NCBI GenBank assembly: GCA_024684065.1
Contig: JAIKXO010000157.1
Location: 1 to 30,870 of the forward strand
Origin: Lachnospiraceae bacterium
GTDB taxonomy: Bacteria; Bacillota_A; Clostridia; Lachnospirales; Lachnospiraceae
DNA length: 30,870 nt
Reading direction: 5' to 3'
Below are positions 1 through 9,897 of the stretch, in pieces. A program made the translations under genes and the position numbers. The stretch's first letter is position 1, and each line of letters begins with the position of its first letter. The notes beneath the pieces are model-generated. The model did no database searches. It was not told the origin of the DNA and saw nothing but the letters and a program-made list of their open reading frames with translations.

Positions 1-672
1 ATCCGAAAGCAAAAGCTCCTTACCGGCCTTTACATCGTAGGTATGTCCGGTCTCCACATAAGAGCCATGCGCTCCGCCTGCAAAGGTGCTCCAACCATCG
101 GCAAAGCTCAGTACCGTATCGTCCAGGCGTCTTAAAAGGATACTGGTATGGTTTTCATAATTACCGTAATCAAAGAAACTCGGATCCTCGTTATACTGCT
201 CCTGAGCGCTATCTGTATAGTCCTCCGCATCCTTCTCGTATGACGTAAAGGCCGCATCGGCAGCCTCCTTTAAGGCTTTCGCAAGCTCCGGAAAGTCCTT
301 CTCGCAGTCCGAGGTTACTAAAGGAGCCTGCATGCTACCTGTGAAAATCAGCTTTTCATGATCGCTTGAATAATGATAGTCGCTGGTGATCCGTTTTCCC
401 AGTTTTGGTACCGAAACACTCTCCGCCTGCCCGGTCTTTTTCCCCAAAGCACCGGCCAGACCACCGCTGCTGCTTCCCGTTTCCTTCTTCTATGTTACCG
501 CTTCCTCGTTAAGCTCTCCGTTTTCGTAGGCGTCCACCAGAGCCGCAAGCTCCTCCTCGGACATATCCTCCATCCCCTCGGGAAGTCCTACGATATCCCC
601 GGAATCCCCGCAGGCGGTCAGCGAAAACGCCATCGTACAGGCAAGTAATATCGCTATGATCCTTTTTTTCAT
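1..672 (-). pseudogene. DUF4163/DUF3298-type lipoprotein, interrupted by TAG and cut by window edge
   Basis: The ATG at 672 follows a GGGAG ribosome site. Residues 1-21 form a lipoprotein signal with lipobox L-T-A-C (Cys21), followed by an acidic linker. Codon 61 is TAG (490-492). The same frame then stays open to the window edge and encodes what looks like a DUF4163 (PdaC/RsiV-like) region followed by a DUF3298 region with the typical motif F-A-G-G-A-H-G-S and then Y-D-V-K-A-G-K-E-L. Proteins with this pair are surface-exposed, and some relatives act on peptidoglycan or sense lysozyme. As written, only a 60-residue lipidated stub would be made. The 102-base gap to the upstream gene contains a hairpin. 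The C-terminus lies outside the window. The family call rests on motif recognition; the interruption is read directly. Confidence 0.7.
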
Positions 673-725
673 GCTTTCTCCCTTCTTTTTCTCCGCCGTT
701 ATCCTTCAAGATACTGTATCCGGCA

Positions 726-760
726 CAGGAAGCAAACAAAAGTATTCTACTTGCCTCCTG
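726..760 (-). other. Intercistronic hairpin
   Basis: CAGGAAGCAA at 726-735 and TTGCCTCCTG at 751-760 pair over ten bases in the minus-strand RNA (one G-U pair) around a 15-base loop. No T-run follows, so it is not a standard terminator. It may stabilise or attenuate the mRNA between the Pro/Thr-rich surface protein gene and the following lipoprotein gene. Confidence 0.4.
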
Positions 761-774
761 TCACCTTACACAGA

Positions 775-2477
775 TCAGTTATACACCGTGTATACGTCAC
801 CCATCCCATTACTGTCCCAGCTGCTGTAATAATCCTTTCCGTTCACAGTCAGGTAATAGCGGTATTTGTACCAGTAGGTTTCACCCAGCTTCAGATTCGG
901 GAACTGGTTCGACATGCTTACCTCATTACTTGTAGATTTTACTGTCTTCCATTCTCCCTTATTGCCTTCCTTCACAGCGTACTCATAGCCGGTTATCTTT
1001 AATCCGGAGGGCTTCCTTACCTTAAATACGATCCTTCCCATTTCGATGATCTTCGCGGGCGACGTAGCTGGCTTAGCCTTTGTTATGGCATCGATCTCCT
1101 TATTCTGCGTCGGAGTAAGGGTAGGCGTCGGCTTCGGGGTAGGCGTCGGCTTTTTCGTTGGCGTAGGTGTCGGAGTCGGCTTCGGCGCTTCTGTCGGCTT
1201 CGGCATTTCCGTTGGCTTCGGCGCTTCCGTCGGCTTCGGTACCTCTGTCGGCTTCGGTGTATCCGTCGGCTTCGCTGTCTCTGTCGGCTTTGGCGTTTCT
1301 GTCGGTTTTCCGTCTGTCGTGATCGTACCCGTCTTAATCGTCATATCGCCGGAAGCGCGCATGGTATTTCCCTTGACATCGTTAATATCGCCTCCTACCG
1401 CGATCGTCCCCGCTGACATAACAGAGGAATTGAAGCTCTTTGCTTCTATGCTTCCGCCAACGATGAGCTTATCCTTCGGATCCTCCATCTTAACCCAGCC
1501 ATAAACCGCCTTGGGGGTCCCGTCGGTATCCTTCTCCGTACTCTCAATGAGATAGTCGCCGTCGATCTGAAGCGTCCCCCCTGTAAAGTAGATCGCAGGA
1601 TCGAGATGACGAAAGCTTCCGGTAACATGGAGTGTCCCGCCGTTTAAGGTCAGATCCGCCATAAGTCCCTCCACATTTCCGTTGATGGTCATCGATTTTC
1701 CGTTCAGATCCAGCTTGTTCCACATCTTTTCCACCGGGCCTGCGATCGTTACGTTTTCCGTGAGTTGATTTACGCCAAGTGTTTTAAACTGCACCTTTTT
1801 ATTATAGGTACGGATCGTCTGGAAGCAGGCGGAGCTTTCCGCAAACACCACTACCTGTTTTGTTGCGCCGCCGCGAAATTCTGCTACGTTCTTTTCACTG
1901 CAGCGGATGGTATTTCCCTTATGATCGGTCACATTTCCGTTAAAGCTCAAGGTTCCGGCACTCATCACCGAACTATTATAGCTCCTGGCTGAAAAATCAC
2001 CGTATACTGTCAGCTTATCCTTGTCGTCAACATCTTCATCCAGCCGTAGGAGGGCTTCATGACCCCGTTTTCCTTTTCCGTTCCTTCGATATAATAGTTT
2101 CCGCCGACGGAAACGAAGCCACCGTTTACATATAGGGCGGGATCCACCTGATACAGATTTCCGCTTACATATAATTTGCCGCCCTCCAGATCAATGTCCG
2201 ACTTCATAAGGACATCGCCGGAAACAGAGAGCTGGTTTCCGTTCAGCTTAAGGCTTCCCTCTACGACCAGATCTCCCTGCACACTGGCATTCCCGCTCAA
2301 GGTCATGCCCTTTGTCAGCGTCGTTGTTTTCCGTCCGTTTACCGTCTCGCTCTTCACCCCGGAAACGTCCAGCGCATATACCTGTCTGGGATTCGCAAAC
2401 AAAACAACCGCTGCCCAAAGCATAACTGTAAGTACAAGCCATTTTCTTGTAAACCCTCTCGTTTTACTCTCTTTCAT
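775..2477 (-). pseudogene. Secreted surface protein with duplicated repeat domain and Pro/Thr-rich linker, frameshifted
   Basis: The start chosen is the ATG at 2477 (M-K-E-S-K-T); an upstream in-frame TTG at 2513 is less likely. A signal peptide ends near Y-A-L-D. The body is built from short beta-rich units (G-x-L-x-V-x-G) and contains two copies of a roughly 190-residue block, recognisable by Y-G-W-[MV]-K-M, then D-K-L, then N-S-S-V-M-S-A-G-T and K-G-N-T. Next come a K-P-T-E-x-P linker and a C-terminal fibronectin-like segment ending W-D-S-N-G-M. Near 2029-2032 the frame shifts: codons after K-M fall out of register, and adding one base restores D-D-K-D-K-L, which matches the second copy. 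So this is one gene with a one-base deletion, not two genes. It is likely cell-wall associated or secreted. No enzyme motif is seen. Confidence 0.65.
1105..1310 (-). repeat. Tandem 18-base repeats encoding K-P-T-E-x-P
   Basis: About eight units of 18 bases, followed by a shorter K-P-T-P-T-P version, encode the Pro/Thr linker of the surface protein. Such linkers span the cell wall. On the opposite strand the repeat produces a long Gly/Val-rich open frame that is a shadow. Confidence 0.8.
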
Positions 2478-2579
2478 TTTTCTTTCTGCCTCTTTCCAGT
2501 ATCTTATTTGCAAGCTGTCACGCTATCATAATGTTTTTTTATAGTATTCTGATCGGTTTCATAATCCTTCCCCTGTTCT

Positions 2580-3410
2580 TTACGGCATATCCTCTTCATA
2601 CAAAGGATTGGGTCTGGGGCGATTAGCCAAAGCCTTCTCCTTTTCTAACTGTTCGTAATACGCATCGGCTTTCTCTGTCCAGGTAAATTCATAGATATTT
2701 CTCATCTTTGTCTCCCCGCTTAAGCCGTCCTGCGTATCGTAGACGATATACAGCTTTTCTCCTTCCTTCTTACCCTTCGGGAATTTCGCAGTCGGACAGA
2801 AAATATACTCTGTCTCAAGGGAATCCTTATTCCCGATCCTGTCGCGGCCATAAGTATTTCTTCCGAAATACTGCATTTCATAGGTATCGTCCGGATCTGA
2901 GCCGCCCTTTGTAAAATACTGCCGGATCGTTACCTTCTGTCCGAAGGGATCGTTCCCTTTTTCTTCTATATCCGCAAAATAAAAGGCACCGAAAACTTCT
3001 CCGGGCGTATGAGACGCGTCAAAATGGAGCCAATACCATTTTAACACAGGCGCACAGGTCTCCCCCGCCTTATAGGAATCCGCGAAGTCAGAGCAGTTTA
3101 TATTAAAGGCAACCGTTTCCCCCATGCAGTTATGAAAGGGAAGCCTGGAATAATTGGCTTTTTTCACAACATCAAAGCTGAATACGAAGGCTTCCGGGTT
3201 CTGTCCATGCTGCGCCGAGATCTCAAAGGGGTCTTCTGTTCTCGTTTCAATGGAGGGCTCGAGATATCTCTCATCCGTCTTTTTCCAGCGAAACTCCTGA
3301 AGGGTTCCCACATCCTTACCTTCAACAGCAAAACATCGGTCGGAAGCAAACAGCAAAAAAAGTGTCGCAAGCCCCGCCGTCATGATCATTTTTAAAAGCC
3401 TGTTTCTCAT
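2580..3410 (-). CDS. Secreted protein of unknown family, single-domain relative of the next upstream lipoprotein
   Basis: The ATG at 3410 is set by GGGAGG eight bases upstream; a TTG two codons earlier is less well placed. The 276-residue product has a signal peptide (hydrophobic core M-T-A-G-L-A-T-L-F-L-L-F-A, cleavage near C-F-A-V) and no lipobox. The rest is one copy of a domain found twice in the neighbouring 512-residue lipoprotein. Shared landmarks are F-A-D-I-E, D-P-F-G-Q-K-V-T, Y-F-[ST]-K, F-P-x-x-x-x-E-G-x-K-[IL]-Y-I-V and I-Y-E-F-T-W near the end. I do not recognise the domain. It is probably exported and works with its lipoprotein paralogue. It lies 44 bases downstream of that gene in the same operon. 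It is intact, unlike several neighbours. Confidence 0.75.
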   Translation of the reverse strand: MRNRLLKMIMTAGLATLFLLFASDRCFAVEGKDVGTLQEFRWKKTDERYLEPSIETRTEDPFEISAQHGQNPEAFVFSFDVVKKANYSRLPFHNCMGETVAFNINCSDFADSYKAGETCAPVLKWYWLHFDASHTPGEVFGAFYFADIEEKGNDPFGQKVTIRQYFTKGGSDPDDTYEMQYFGRNTYGRDRIGNKDSLETEYIFCPTAKFPKGKKEGEKLYIVYDTQDGLSGETKMRNIYEFTWTEKADAYYEQLEKEKALANRPRPNPLYEEDMP

Positions 3411-3454
3411 AGTCAATCCCTCCCGCCGCTTCTACCGTTTTCCCAGACACTGAA

Positions 3455-4993
3455 TCAGTCGTACATCGGCGGATTATAGACCCATTCGGTTACGGGCCCT
3501 TCCTGCCAGGTGTATTCATAAATATCGTACATCCGGATATCTCCCGCGATCGTATCCATCAGACCATAGACCAGATACATCTTTTCCCCATCTGCTTCTC
3601 CGTTCGGAAAGCTTCCTTCCAGACTTGTATACGCATATTCAGTATAATCTGCTCCACCCTCCGCCCGGGTCTGTCTCCATGACATTCTTTCTTCTCCGGG
3701 GGAGAAAGTCTGAACCTCCTCCGCCGGATAGCCTCTTGAAAAATACATGCGGGGCGTTATCTTAACCCCATATTTCCCGGTTCCGAATTCAACATCACAA
3801 AGAGCCAAAGAACAGATCACGTTTCCGGGGGTATGCGGTTTATCCGTCTTTTTGAATATCGTAATATCCTCTCTGAAAAAACCTCCTGCGTAATATCGAC
3901 TGGAAAAACCCGGCTCCGGTACGGCTAATTCCTTTACCTCTCCGGTACAGTCATGTCCCTTTGTTTCACTTATATTGTTCTTCACGGTAAAGGTATATAC
4001 GATCTCCTGTCCGTCAAGCCCCCTGCGCTCTGCCCTGACATCCACATCCGGATTTGCTGTATTGACCTTGTCGTCTCCCACATAGATGATATCCGTCAGA
4101 TCCCAGCAGCCGTCATAAACATTCGCCATATAATCGGGATCGTTTTCATAATCCTCATCCGTCCAAATCACCTCATCCCCATCATAGGGTTCGTTGATCC
4201 ACGTGTATTCATAAACATCGCGAGCCCGGATCGATCCGTTTTCTCCATCGGAAATATCCATGACAATATAGATCTTATCCCCCTCTGAGATCATACGCGG
4301 GAAATACCCCAAGGCATCCCAGAGCTGTTCATCCTTAAGATTTGGCTTATCATGCCCTCTGTTCCACTCTCTCTCCCATTCGGTTCCGGGCACATTATTG
4401 ATATCCGTCGCGTAATCGAGCGTCCCTACCCGCTTGGAAAAATATTTAAGCACTGTGACCTTCTGTCCGAAGGGGTCATCCCCCGGCTCTATATCTGCAA
4501 AATATAGAGAACAGTACATCTCCCCCAGAGAATCAGGCGCGTCCAATGTATAGGAAAAGCCCCAGCTTGCCCGGCATAAATCACCGGCGGAGAAAGTCTG
4601 ATCCATGGAAAAATACCGGTAGCCGATGGTCGTATGCTCATATTCAAACAAAACCTTGTCCCAGCTGTCCTTTGGGCGGGAGACCTTAAGCTCCGTGTCT
4701 CCGCTATTTCCGGAGGTCTCACGCGGATCGAGCTGCGTATAATCTGTCCTTTGCCAGTAACCGTTTTGCTTATCTCCATCCACAAAGGGCTTCCGGCTAA
4801 GCACCCTGACCGTCTCCGCGCCCTCTAAGCCGGTTTCGATTTCACGGATCGTAACGTCATCCTGAAGGATCTCTTTCCTCTGCTCTGATCCGCCCCCACC
4901 GTCTGCAGGAACATCCACGCACCCTGCCAGAAGGAATAACGCGGTGACAGCAGCCAGACACCGCATTGCTGTATTCCCAAATATCTTTCTCAT
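3455..4993 (-). CDS. Lipoprotein with two tandem copies of an unrecognised domain
   Basis: GGAG precedes the ATG at 4993. The signal has lipobox L-A-G-C (Cys25), then a Gly-rich spacer (G-G-G-G-S). The 512-residue protein holds two copies of the same domain, roughly residues 45-270 and 285-505. Each ends with a Y-E-Y-T-W block and contains the K-[IM]-Y-[IL]-V motif. The first has D-P-F-G-Q-K-V-T and Y-F-S-K; the second has a diverged G-x-Y-G-V-K-I-T and Y-F-S-R. The downstream gene encodes a single copy. This lipid-anchored protein probably sits on the outer face of the membrane. No catalytic motif is visible and its function is unknown. The pattern suggests tandem duplication within the operon. 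Confidence 0.75.
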   Translation of the reverse strand: MRKIFGNTAMRCLAAVTALFLLAGCVDVPADGGGGSEQRKEILQDDVTIREIETGLEGAETVRVLSRKPFVDGDKQNGYWQRTDYTQLDPRETSGNSGDTELKVSRPKDSWDKVLFEYEHTTIGYRYFSMDQTFSAGDLCRASWGFSYTLDAPDSLGEMYCSLYFADIEPGDDPFGQKVTVLKYFSKRVGTLDYATDINNVPGTEWEREWNRGHDKPNLKDEQLWDALGYFPRMISEGDKIYIVMDISDGENGSIRARDVYEYTWINEPYDGDEVIWTDEDYENDPDYMANVYDGCWDLTDIIYVGDDKVNTANPDVDVRAERRGLDGQEIVYTFTVKNNISETKGHDCTGEVKELAVPEPGFSSRYYAGGFFREDITIFKKTDKPHTPGNVICSLALCDVEFGTGKYGVKITPRMYFSRGYPAEEVQTFSPGEERMSWRQTRAEGGADYTEYAYTSLEGSFPNGEADGEKMYLVYGLMDTIAGDIRMYDIYEYTWQEGPVTEWVYNPPMYD

Positions 4994-5077
4994 GTGTATC
5001 TCCTCTATTTCTGCGTCGGTCTGCTTACAGATCTTGCGCTTTGAAATGGACCTCAGTTCATTTCGATCCGGATGATT

Positions 5078-6024
5078 TCATTGTCCTGTCCGCTGAGAAA
5101 TTCCCTTGATATTATTCAGCGCCCAGTCTTCATTCTCCACCGTCACAACGCTGCCACAGTACGGACACTGCGCAGTCTGATTGATATTGAGCGGCGCGCC
5201 GCATTTCGGGCAGGTAACGGTCTTAACCGCATTCCCATCCGGGCCTTCTGTCTGTACACCTGTCTTCCGGCACAGATCCCACTCGTACTCCATAAACTTC
5301 TCCTGCGTTTTGCTGCCGGAGATGACCCGCGGCTCAGCTTTCTTACCGCTATCGGATTCCCCCGGATCAAAGATCTCATAATCTATGAGGCGGGTCATGA
5401 GCCTCACTACGATATGATCAAGCCCCTCCTCCTGATAGAAGCCCGTAAGCTTAACTTCAAGCACGGCGATCCGTTCGGTACAGGGGATAATGTGGCTTCT
5501 TCGCTTTTCCGCAAGCTGCCGCTCGTTCTGGTTGTAGAAACCGTCCGTCAAATAAGGTCTGAGGCTCTCCAGATTCCGCTCATGCCATGCATCCTGAAGC
5601 TGTAAATACAGATTAGAGAGACGCTCGCGAAGGGCCGCCTCCTTAAAGCCCGGATCCAGTGTCTTATACTCCGAGATCGGACGAAGAGGTTCGTCTTTCT
5701 CCCCGCCACTTTTCGATCGTTTCTCTTCCTCCGGTTTCTTTTTCCGAAACCGATTGATGATAGGCTCAATGATAAAGGTTTACAAAATAACCCAAACTAC
5801 CAGAAGTACAACAATGGCGACCGCTATGGCCCATGCAATGACCTCGAACTCCAGATCACCTAAAAAACCGTCACCGCCTCCGCCTCTGGAGGAACCTCCG
5901 CCGCCGTAATCCGAATCACCGGCAAAATTCCCGAAATCCGCTCTGGTCCGTACCGGCTCCACTACAGCGGAAAAGCCAGAAGAAACGCAATAATAAGTAT
6001 TAACCGTTTGAGTTCTCTTTTCAT
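5078..6024 (-). pseudogene. Tim44-like membrane protein with C-terminal zinc ribbon (YdjH-like), two lesions
   Basis: The reconstructed gene starts at the ATG at 6024 with a hydrophobic signal (L-I-L-I-I-A-F-L-L-A-F). A one-base deletion near 5965 puts the Gly/Ser-rich stretch out of frame. A transmembrane segment (A-I-A-V-A-I-V-V-L-L-V-V-W-V-I-L) then runs into TAA at 5780-5782, and the frame continues open with a basic patch (R-F-R-K-K-K) and a Tim44-like domain (Q-D-A-W-H-E-R-N, then L-T-D-G-F-Y). It ends with a zinc ribbon: C-P-K-C-G at the first pair and C-P-Y-C-G at the second. The layout of Gly-rich loop, one membrane segment, Tim44-like domain and zinc ribbon resembles YdjH-type proteins that accompany flotillin-like YdjI. 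That link is inference. No full product can be made as written. Confidence 0.65.
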
Positions 6025-6050
6025 TTCGTCTATTCTGCTCTGTATAACAA

Positions 6051-7048
6051 TTATTTCTTATATTTCTGATAGAATCCAAAAACCTCATTGGGGATCTGGT
6101 TCAGATCGATCCCTGCCATCAGAAGCTTTAAAAGGAGGTCTACGATCCTGTCAACATATTCGTCGGGGAGCTCTATTCCAAGATCCTTGAGCGCCTGCCG
6201 TACTAAAGCCTCAAGCTCTTCTCTGCTCGTTGGCTTTTCGGAAAGGGCCTTTGCTTTGACATAAGCCATCAGCTTTGCCGCCTCCTCCTTGGAGCCGACC
6301 GCGTCAGCAATCTCTCCCGTCGTGATCAGCTCGTCGATCGCCGCGTCGACTATCGTATCGGATATCGTTATCCCGGAGATTCGCTCGTAAGCCTTTACCG
6401 CCCCGATCAGAGCAGCCGTTCCCGAAATCTCAAAGGGTCCCGCGACAATGATATCCGCATCCTCTACTCCTGCCGTCTGAAAAGCGTTTCTGTACATATC
6501 GGGTGTACAGAAGGTTATATTCTCCGTTGTAACCTCGATCCCACTTCCCGCCTCCTTCGGTATTACTAAAACCGAAGAGAGGGCTCTGGTCCCGATCAGT
6601 GAGGGATCGATATAATGATCTAAGAACGCATGCTCTTCGTCATTAGTTACATAAACAATATCGCAGTTTTCATAAGCTTCCTCCGACAACTCCATCAGCT
6701 CAAGAACCGCTTTCAGCTGATCCTCCTTCAGATCATTTCCAAGCGCCAGGTAAGCCTTCTCCGAAATATCCTCCTCATCTGCGAACTCTTTTCCGTAAGC
6801 AGGCTCCGCTGCCTGAGAACCTGAACCTGTACTCTTTTTTCCGCTAGTCCCCGTTTTTGCGGACTTTGAACTCTCTGTGCCTGCTTGTAAGCTTCTATAG
6901 CTTCCGGATCTACGCCCTCCGGCAGCTCCTCCATCTCCTCAAGCGCCTCCAGATCTACCTCATAGAGCTCCGAGAAGTCCCCGCAGGCCATAAGCGGCAG
7001 AGTCATTGCTGCCACAAGTATAAGCACGATACATTTTTTTATTTTCAT
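6051..7048 (-). pseudogene. DUF1002 lipoprotein, frameshifted
   Basis: The ATG at 7048 follows AAGGAG; a TTG just before it is also possible. The signal ends in lipobox L-M-A-C and is followed by an acidic segment. Near 6878-6886 the frame slips. Restoring one base joins K-Q-G to T-E-S-S-K-S and then to a DUF1002 domain: A-L-G-N-D-L, V-Y-V-T-N-D-E-E, S-S-V-L-V-I-P, F-C-T-P-D-M-Y, A-G-P-F-E-I-S-G-T-A-A-L and A-V-K-A-Y-E-R-I-S-G. DUF1002 proteins are exported Bacillota proteins without a settled function. The domain part (from about 6695) could only be made by internal initiation and would lack its anchor. The stop is 26 bases before the next gene's start. Family recognition is firm; the reason for the lesion is open. 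Confidence 0.7.
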
Positions 7049-7087
7049 CAATAAAACACTCCTTCGTTTATGTTAATGGTTCTGCTT

Positions 7088-7243
7088 TCAACACGATGCA
7101 CCCGCAGTCAGCGCAATGAGTTCCGCCTGCTTCGTCGCTTCATCATTTGACACCTCACAGCCCGTAAGACACAATAACAACCCTGTACATACTGCAAGAA
7201 GAAGGACAAATCTGTATTTTTGATAACCTTTTATCGTAGCCAT
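7088..7243 (-). CDS. Small lipoprotein, 51 residues, possibly truncated
   Basis: The ATG at 7243 opens a 51-residue frame: a hydrophobic signal with lipobox L-T-G-C (Cys29), then about 22 mature residues ending A-S-C. It fills the gap between the DUF6273 protein and the DUF1002 lipoprotein, in the operon direction. The mature part is very short, and several neighbours carry premature stops, so it could be the remnant of a longer lipoprotein. No homologous continuation is visible downstream. Function unknown. Confidence 0.5.
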   Translation of the reverse strand: MATIKGYQKYRFVLLLAVCTGLLLCLTGCEVSNDEATKQAELIALTAGASC

Positions 7244-7307
7244 TTCTATACCACTTTCAGAAGGATACTCTCCGGAAAAGATTTCTCCGCATCAAACGGC
7301 GCAGGCT

Positions 7308-9836
7308 TTATATGATTTTTACATACGTCACCTTCGATAGCTTTCCGCCCGCAAGGTCATACGTAATATAATAGTCGCTGAAGTCATCGGAATAGATTCC
7401 GTTCTCAAAGCCCTCATCATACTCAAGCCCTTCCGTTTCAAGAACTGACAACGCTTCTTCTTCCGTCATTCCTACCGTCAGGCCATAGACCGTAAAGTTA
7501 TCCACCGGCTCATACAGCCATACAAAAAAGCCCGAGCCGTTGACCGTAGGGAAAAACTCAATGGCTCCGTCACAGATCAGCCTGCTATCCTCGCCTTCCT
7601 CTACTATGGAATTAAGAACCTCCGCGAGCGTTTCCTCAAGGTTTCCTCCATACTCTTTGATCCACTCATCGTGATAGTCCTTCAGATCGACCGCCGCGTC
7701 AATGATAATGTCCTCTGTTTCGTCGGAGGCTCCGGTATTTCCTGTTGCACCTGACGTTACTTCCTCGCCCCGAAGCTCCGCGAAGCCTCTGTACTTGGAT
7801 CCCTCGTTACAGCTCCAGGTTTCCGGATCCGAATCAACGATCTCGTATTCTCCCGGCTCGATCTCGATATCCGGAAATACATCCCAGTTCACATTCTCTG
7901 CTCCGCTTCCGCCACGACCGACCGCATCCCAGGTACCGACAAGCTCACCGTCCTTCAAAAGACTGATCTGACCGGGTATACTGCCTTCCCCATAGTTCCA
8001 GTGATAGGTCGTGATCGAATTGATATAGAAGGTCCCCTCCGTTAAAGTAAAAGCGGTTGCCTCGGTCGGCTCATTCCCCACACCGCTTGTATTAAAGGTT
8101 CCCCAGAGTACAGGATAATCGTCGATTTCGTCAGAGTGTCTATCTGACTTCTCCTTTGACTCCGTCTTCGTCTCGGGCTCCTTCTTTTTCTTGCTTTCTG
8201 GGCTGTCTACCCTTCCTTCTTCTCTGACCATGCATACGTTCAGTGTCTCTCCCGAAGGATAGAGCAGCTCGCCGACCCCGAACAGCCTTCCGTCGTAGGA
8301 CAGGATCCGATAGATCGTAACCTGCATATTTCCGGTAAATACAGCGCTTTCCTCCGTAAGCTCTCCTGTCAGCTCCTCCTTCAGACCATCCTGATAGATA
8401 CTCCCGGTCGTAATATCAAAATACTCGCCGGTATCAAGCAGCATCTCAAATTCATCACCCGAGCCATCAATATCCGCCTTCATATAAGAGACACTCAGAT
8501 CTGTCTCAGATTCCCCCGTATCCGGGTCATAGGATTTATTTGCGGAATTATAGATATCGGTTTCCGCATAGACATACCAACTACCGGGCAGCGTTTCCGA
8601 AAGATCGGTAAGAACGACCTGTTCTGTTACGGTGTCGTCAAAATCTTCTGCCATAAAGCGAGCTAAGAACCACTGGCCGCTTAAGTAAAGCGCGGCATCG
8701 CTGTAGCGGTTCTCCCGGGATTCTTTTTCGTCACTCTCCTGTTTTTGGGAATCTGTTTCCGTCTTCGACTCTTCTTTTGCTATGTCGATACTTATCCTGC
8801 CGGCATACTCATAATCCCCTTTTGCTTCTTCGATATTTAACCACAGGGCCGGACGGATCCCGAAAAGCATATCCGCCTTATTTCCCTCTGCCGCTTTGCC
8901 AAGGATATCCACAGCTCTGGCATCCTCAGAATTTTCTCCCGTCGAGCGCAGCCACCAGTAGCCTACCCCGTCTGTCAGATCAAGCGAATCTCTTAACATT
9001 GCGTAACCGGTCGGATTGGCCTCTCTTGCCGGATCAGTCTCCGCCATTTCATAAGTATCGTTTTCGGAGGGTAAGAATCCGAAATCCTCTCCATTCTCGC
9101 CAAAGACCGCAGCACCGGATAACAGGAAGATATCTTCAGTCGTATAGTCTTCTTCTCCCTCATAAGCTTCGAAATAGCCGTCGGTAGCATCCTCCATCAC
9201 ATTAAGGATATCGTTATAGCTTACCTCACTGTCAAAGACAACCCGCTCAAAATCACCGTTCAGCCATTCTCTGATACTGGATTCTTGCCAGATTCCGGTG
9301 CCTTTCTCATCAAAGGGCTTTCTGTCTAAGATCTTATCTGAAAGAAGAAGCGCCGTCTGAATCGTATTACCGTTGTCGTACTCGATCCCGTCTATGGCAA
9401 GTACCCGCCAGAGGATCGGCTGGTACTTGAAGTATAAAAATTCCGGTATGTATGACTCATTATCCGCCTGGACTCTCCGGTACCACTCTCCGTCGATCTC
9501 TGCGTCTCCATCATCATCCCACTCGGAGGTATTCACAAGCGCCGCATACAAATCCTCATCGTAGAGATAAAAACCAGCCGCATCACCGTCATATGCGGGA
9601 TCATCGACCACCATAGCCTGCGGGTATTCTCCGAAATAGATCGTATCATAGCTTATCTGCGTTCCGCCCGAAGCGTCCTCTTCAATCACAGGCGCCGAAA
9701 GCACGTTCTCTCCGCTCCTTGCCGTAATCTCGTCCGGCTCATCCGCCAGAGCCGTAAACGCTGATACATTGAACAGTGAAACAAATGCCAAAAACAGTGA
9801 CAGTATTCTGGCTCCTCTGATCTTTCCTGTCTTCAT
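7308..9836 (-). CDS. Large secreted multidomain protein with DUF6273 domain
   Basis: GGGAGG lies nine bases before the ATG at 9836. The 842-residue product has a Sec signal ending A-L-A before Asp32. Residues about 64-335 form a DUF6273 domain: T-I-Y-F-G-E-Y-P-Q, W-R-V-L-A-I-D-G, then S-I-R-E-W-L-N and Y-W-W-L-R-S, and G-I-R-P-A-L-W-L. An acidic Lys/Glu/Ser linker follows, then a central domain carrying D-I-D-G-S-G-D-E, a second linker, a beta-rich domain (W-G-T-F-N-T-S-G-V-G), and a C-terminal module with G-M-T-E-E-E-A-L. It is strongly acidic with no sortase motif or C-terminal membrane anchor, so it is probably secreted or held non-covalently. DUF6273 is common in clostridial surface proteins and has no known activity. 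Intact. Confidence 0.75.
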   Translation of the reverse strand: MKTGKIRGARILSLFLAFVSLFNVSAFTALADEPDEITARSGENVLSAPVIEEDASGGTQISYDTIYFGEYPQAMVVDDPAYDGDAAGFYLYDEDLYAALVNTSEWDDDGDAEIDGEWYRRVQADNESYIPEFLYFKYQPILWRVLAIDGIEYDNGNTIQTALLLSDKILDRKPFDEKGTGIWQESSIREWLNGDFERVVFDSEVSYNDILNVMEDATDGYFEAYEGEEDYTTEDIFLLSGAAVFGENGEDFGFLPSENDTYEMAETDPAREANPTGYAMLRDSLDLTDGVGYWWLRSTGENSEDARAVDILGKAAEGNKADMLFGIRPALWLNIEEAKGDYEYAGRISIDIAKEESKTETDSQKQESDEKESRENRYSDAALYLSGQWFLARFMAEDFDDTVTEQVVLTDLSETLPGSWYVYAETDIYNSANKSYDPDTGESETDLSVSYMKADIDGSGDEFEMLLDTGEYFDITTGSIYQDGLKEELTGELTEESAVFTGNMQVTIYRILSYDGRLFGVGELLYPSGETLNVCMVREEGRVDSPESKKKKEPETKTESKEKSDRHSDEIDDYPVLWGTFNTSGVGNEPTEATAFTLTEGTFYINSITTYHWNYGEGSIPGQISLLKDGELVGTWDAVGRGGSGAENVNWDVFPDIEIEPGEYEIVDSDPETWSCNEGSKYRGFAELRGEEVTSGATGNTGASDETEDIIIDAAVDLKDYHDEWIKEYGGNLEETLAEVLNSIVEEGEDSRLICDGAIEFFPTVNGSGFFVWLYEPVDNFTVYGLTVGMTEEEALSVLETEGLEYDEGFENGIYSDDFSDYYITYDLAGGKLSKVTYVKII

Positions 9837-9897
9837 AATGTTTTTCCTCCCTTTTTAAGACGCTTGATGTTTTTCCCGATATTTCACTGTTACACTG

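Noticed and set aside
1046..1504. Plus-strand frame rich in V-G-F-G-V-S repeats
   Set aside because: It is the exact opposite-strand shadow of the K-P-T-E-x-P repeat in the surface protein.
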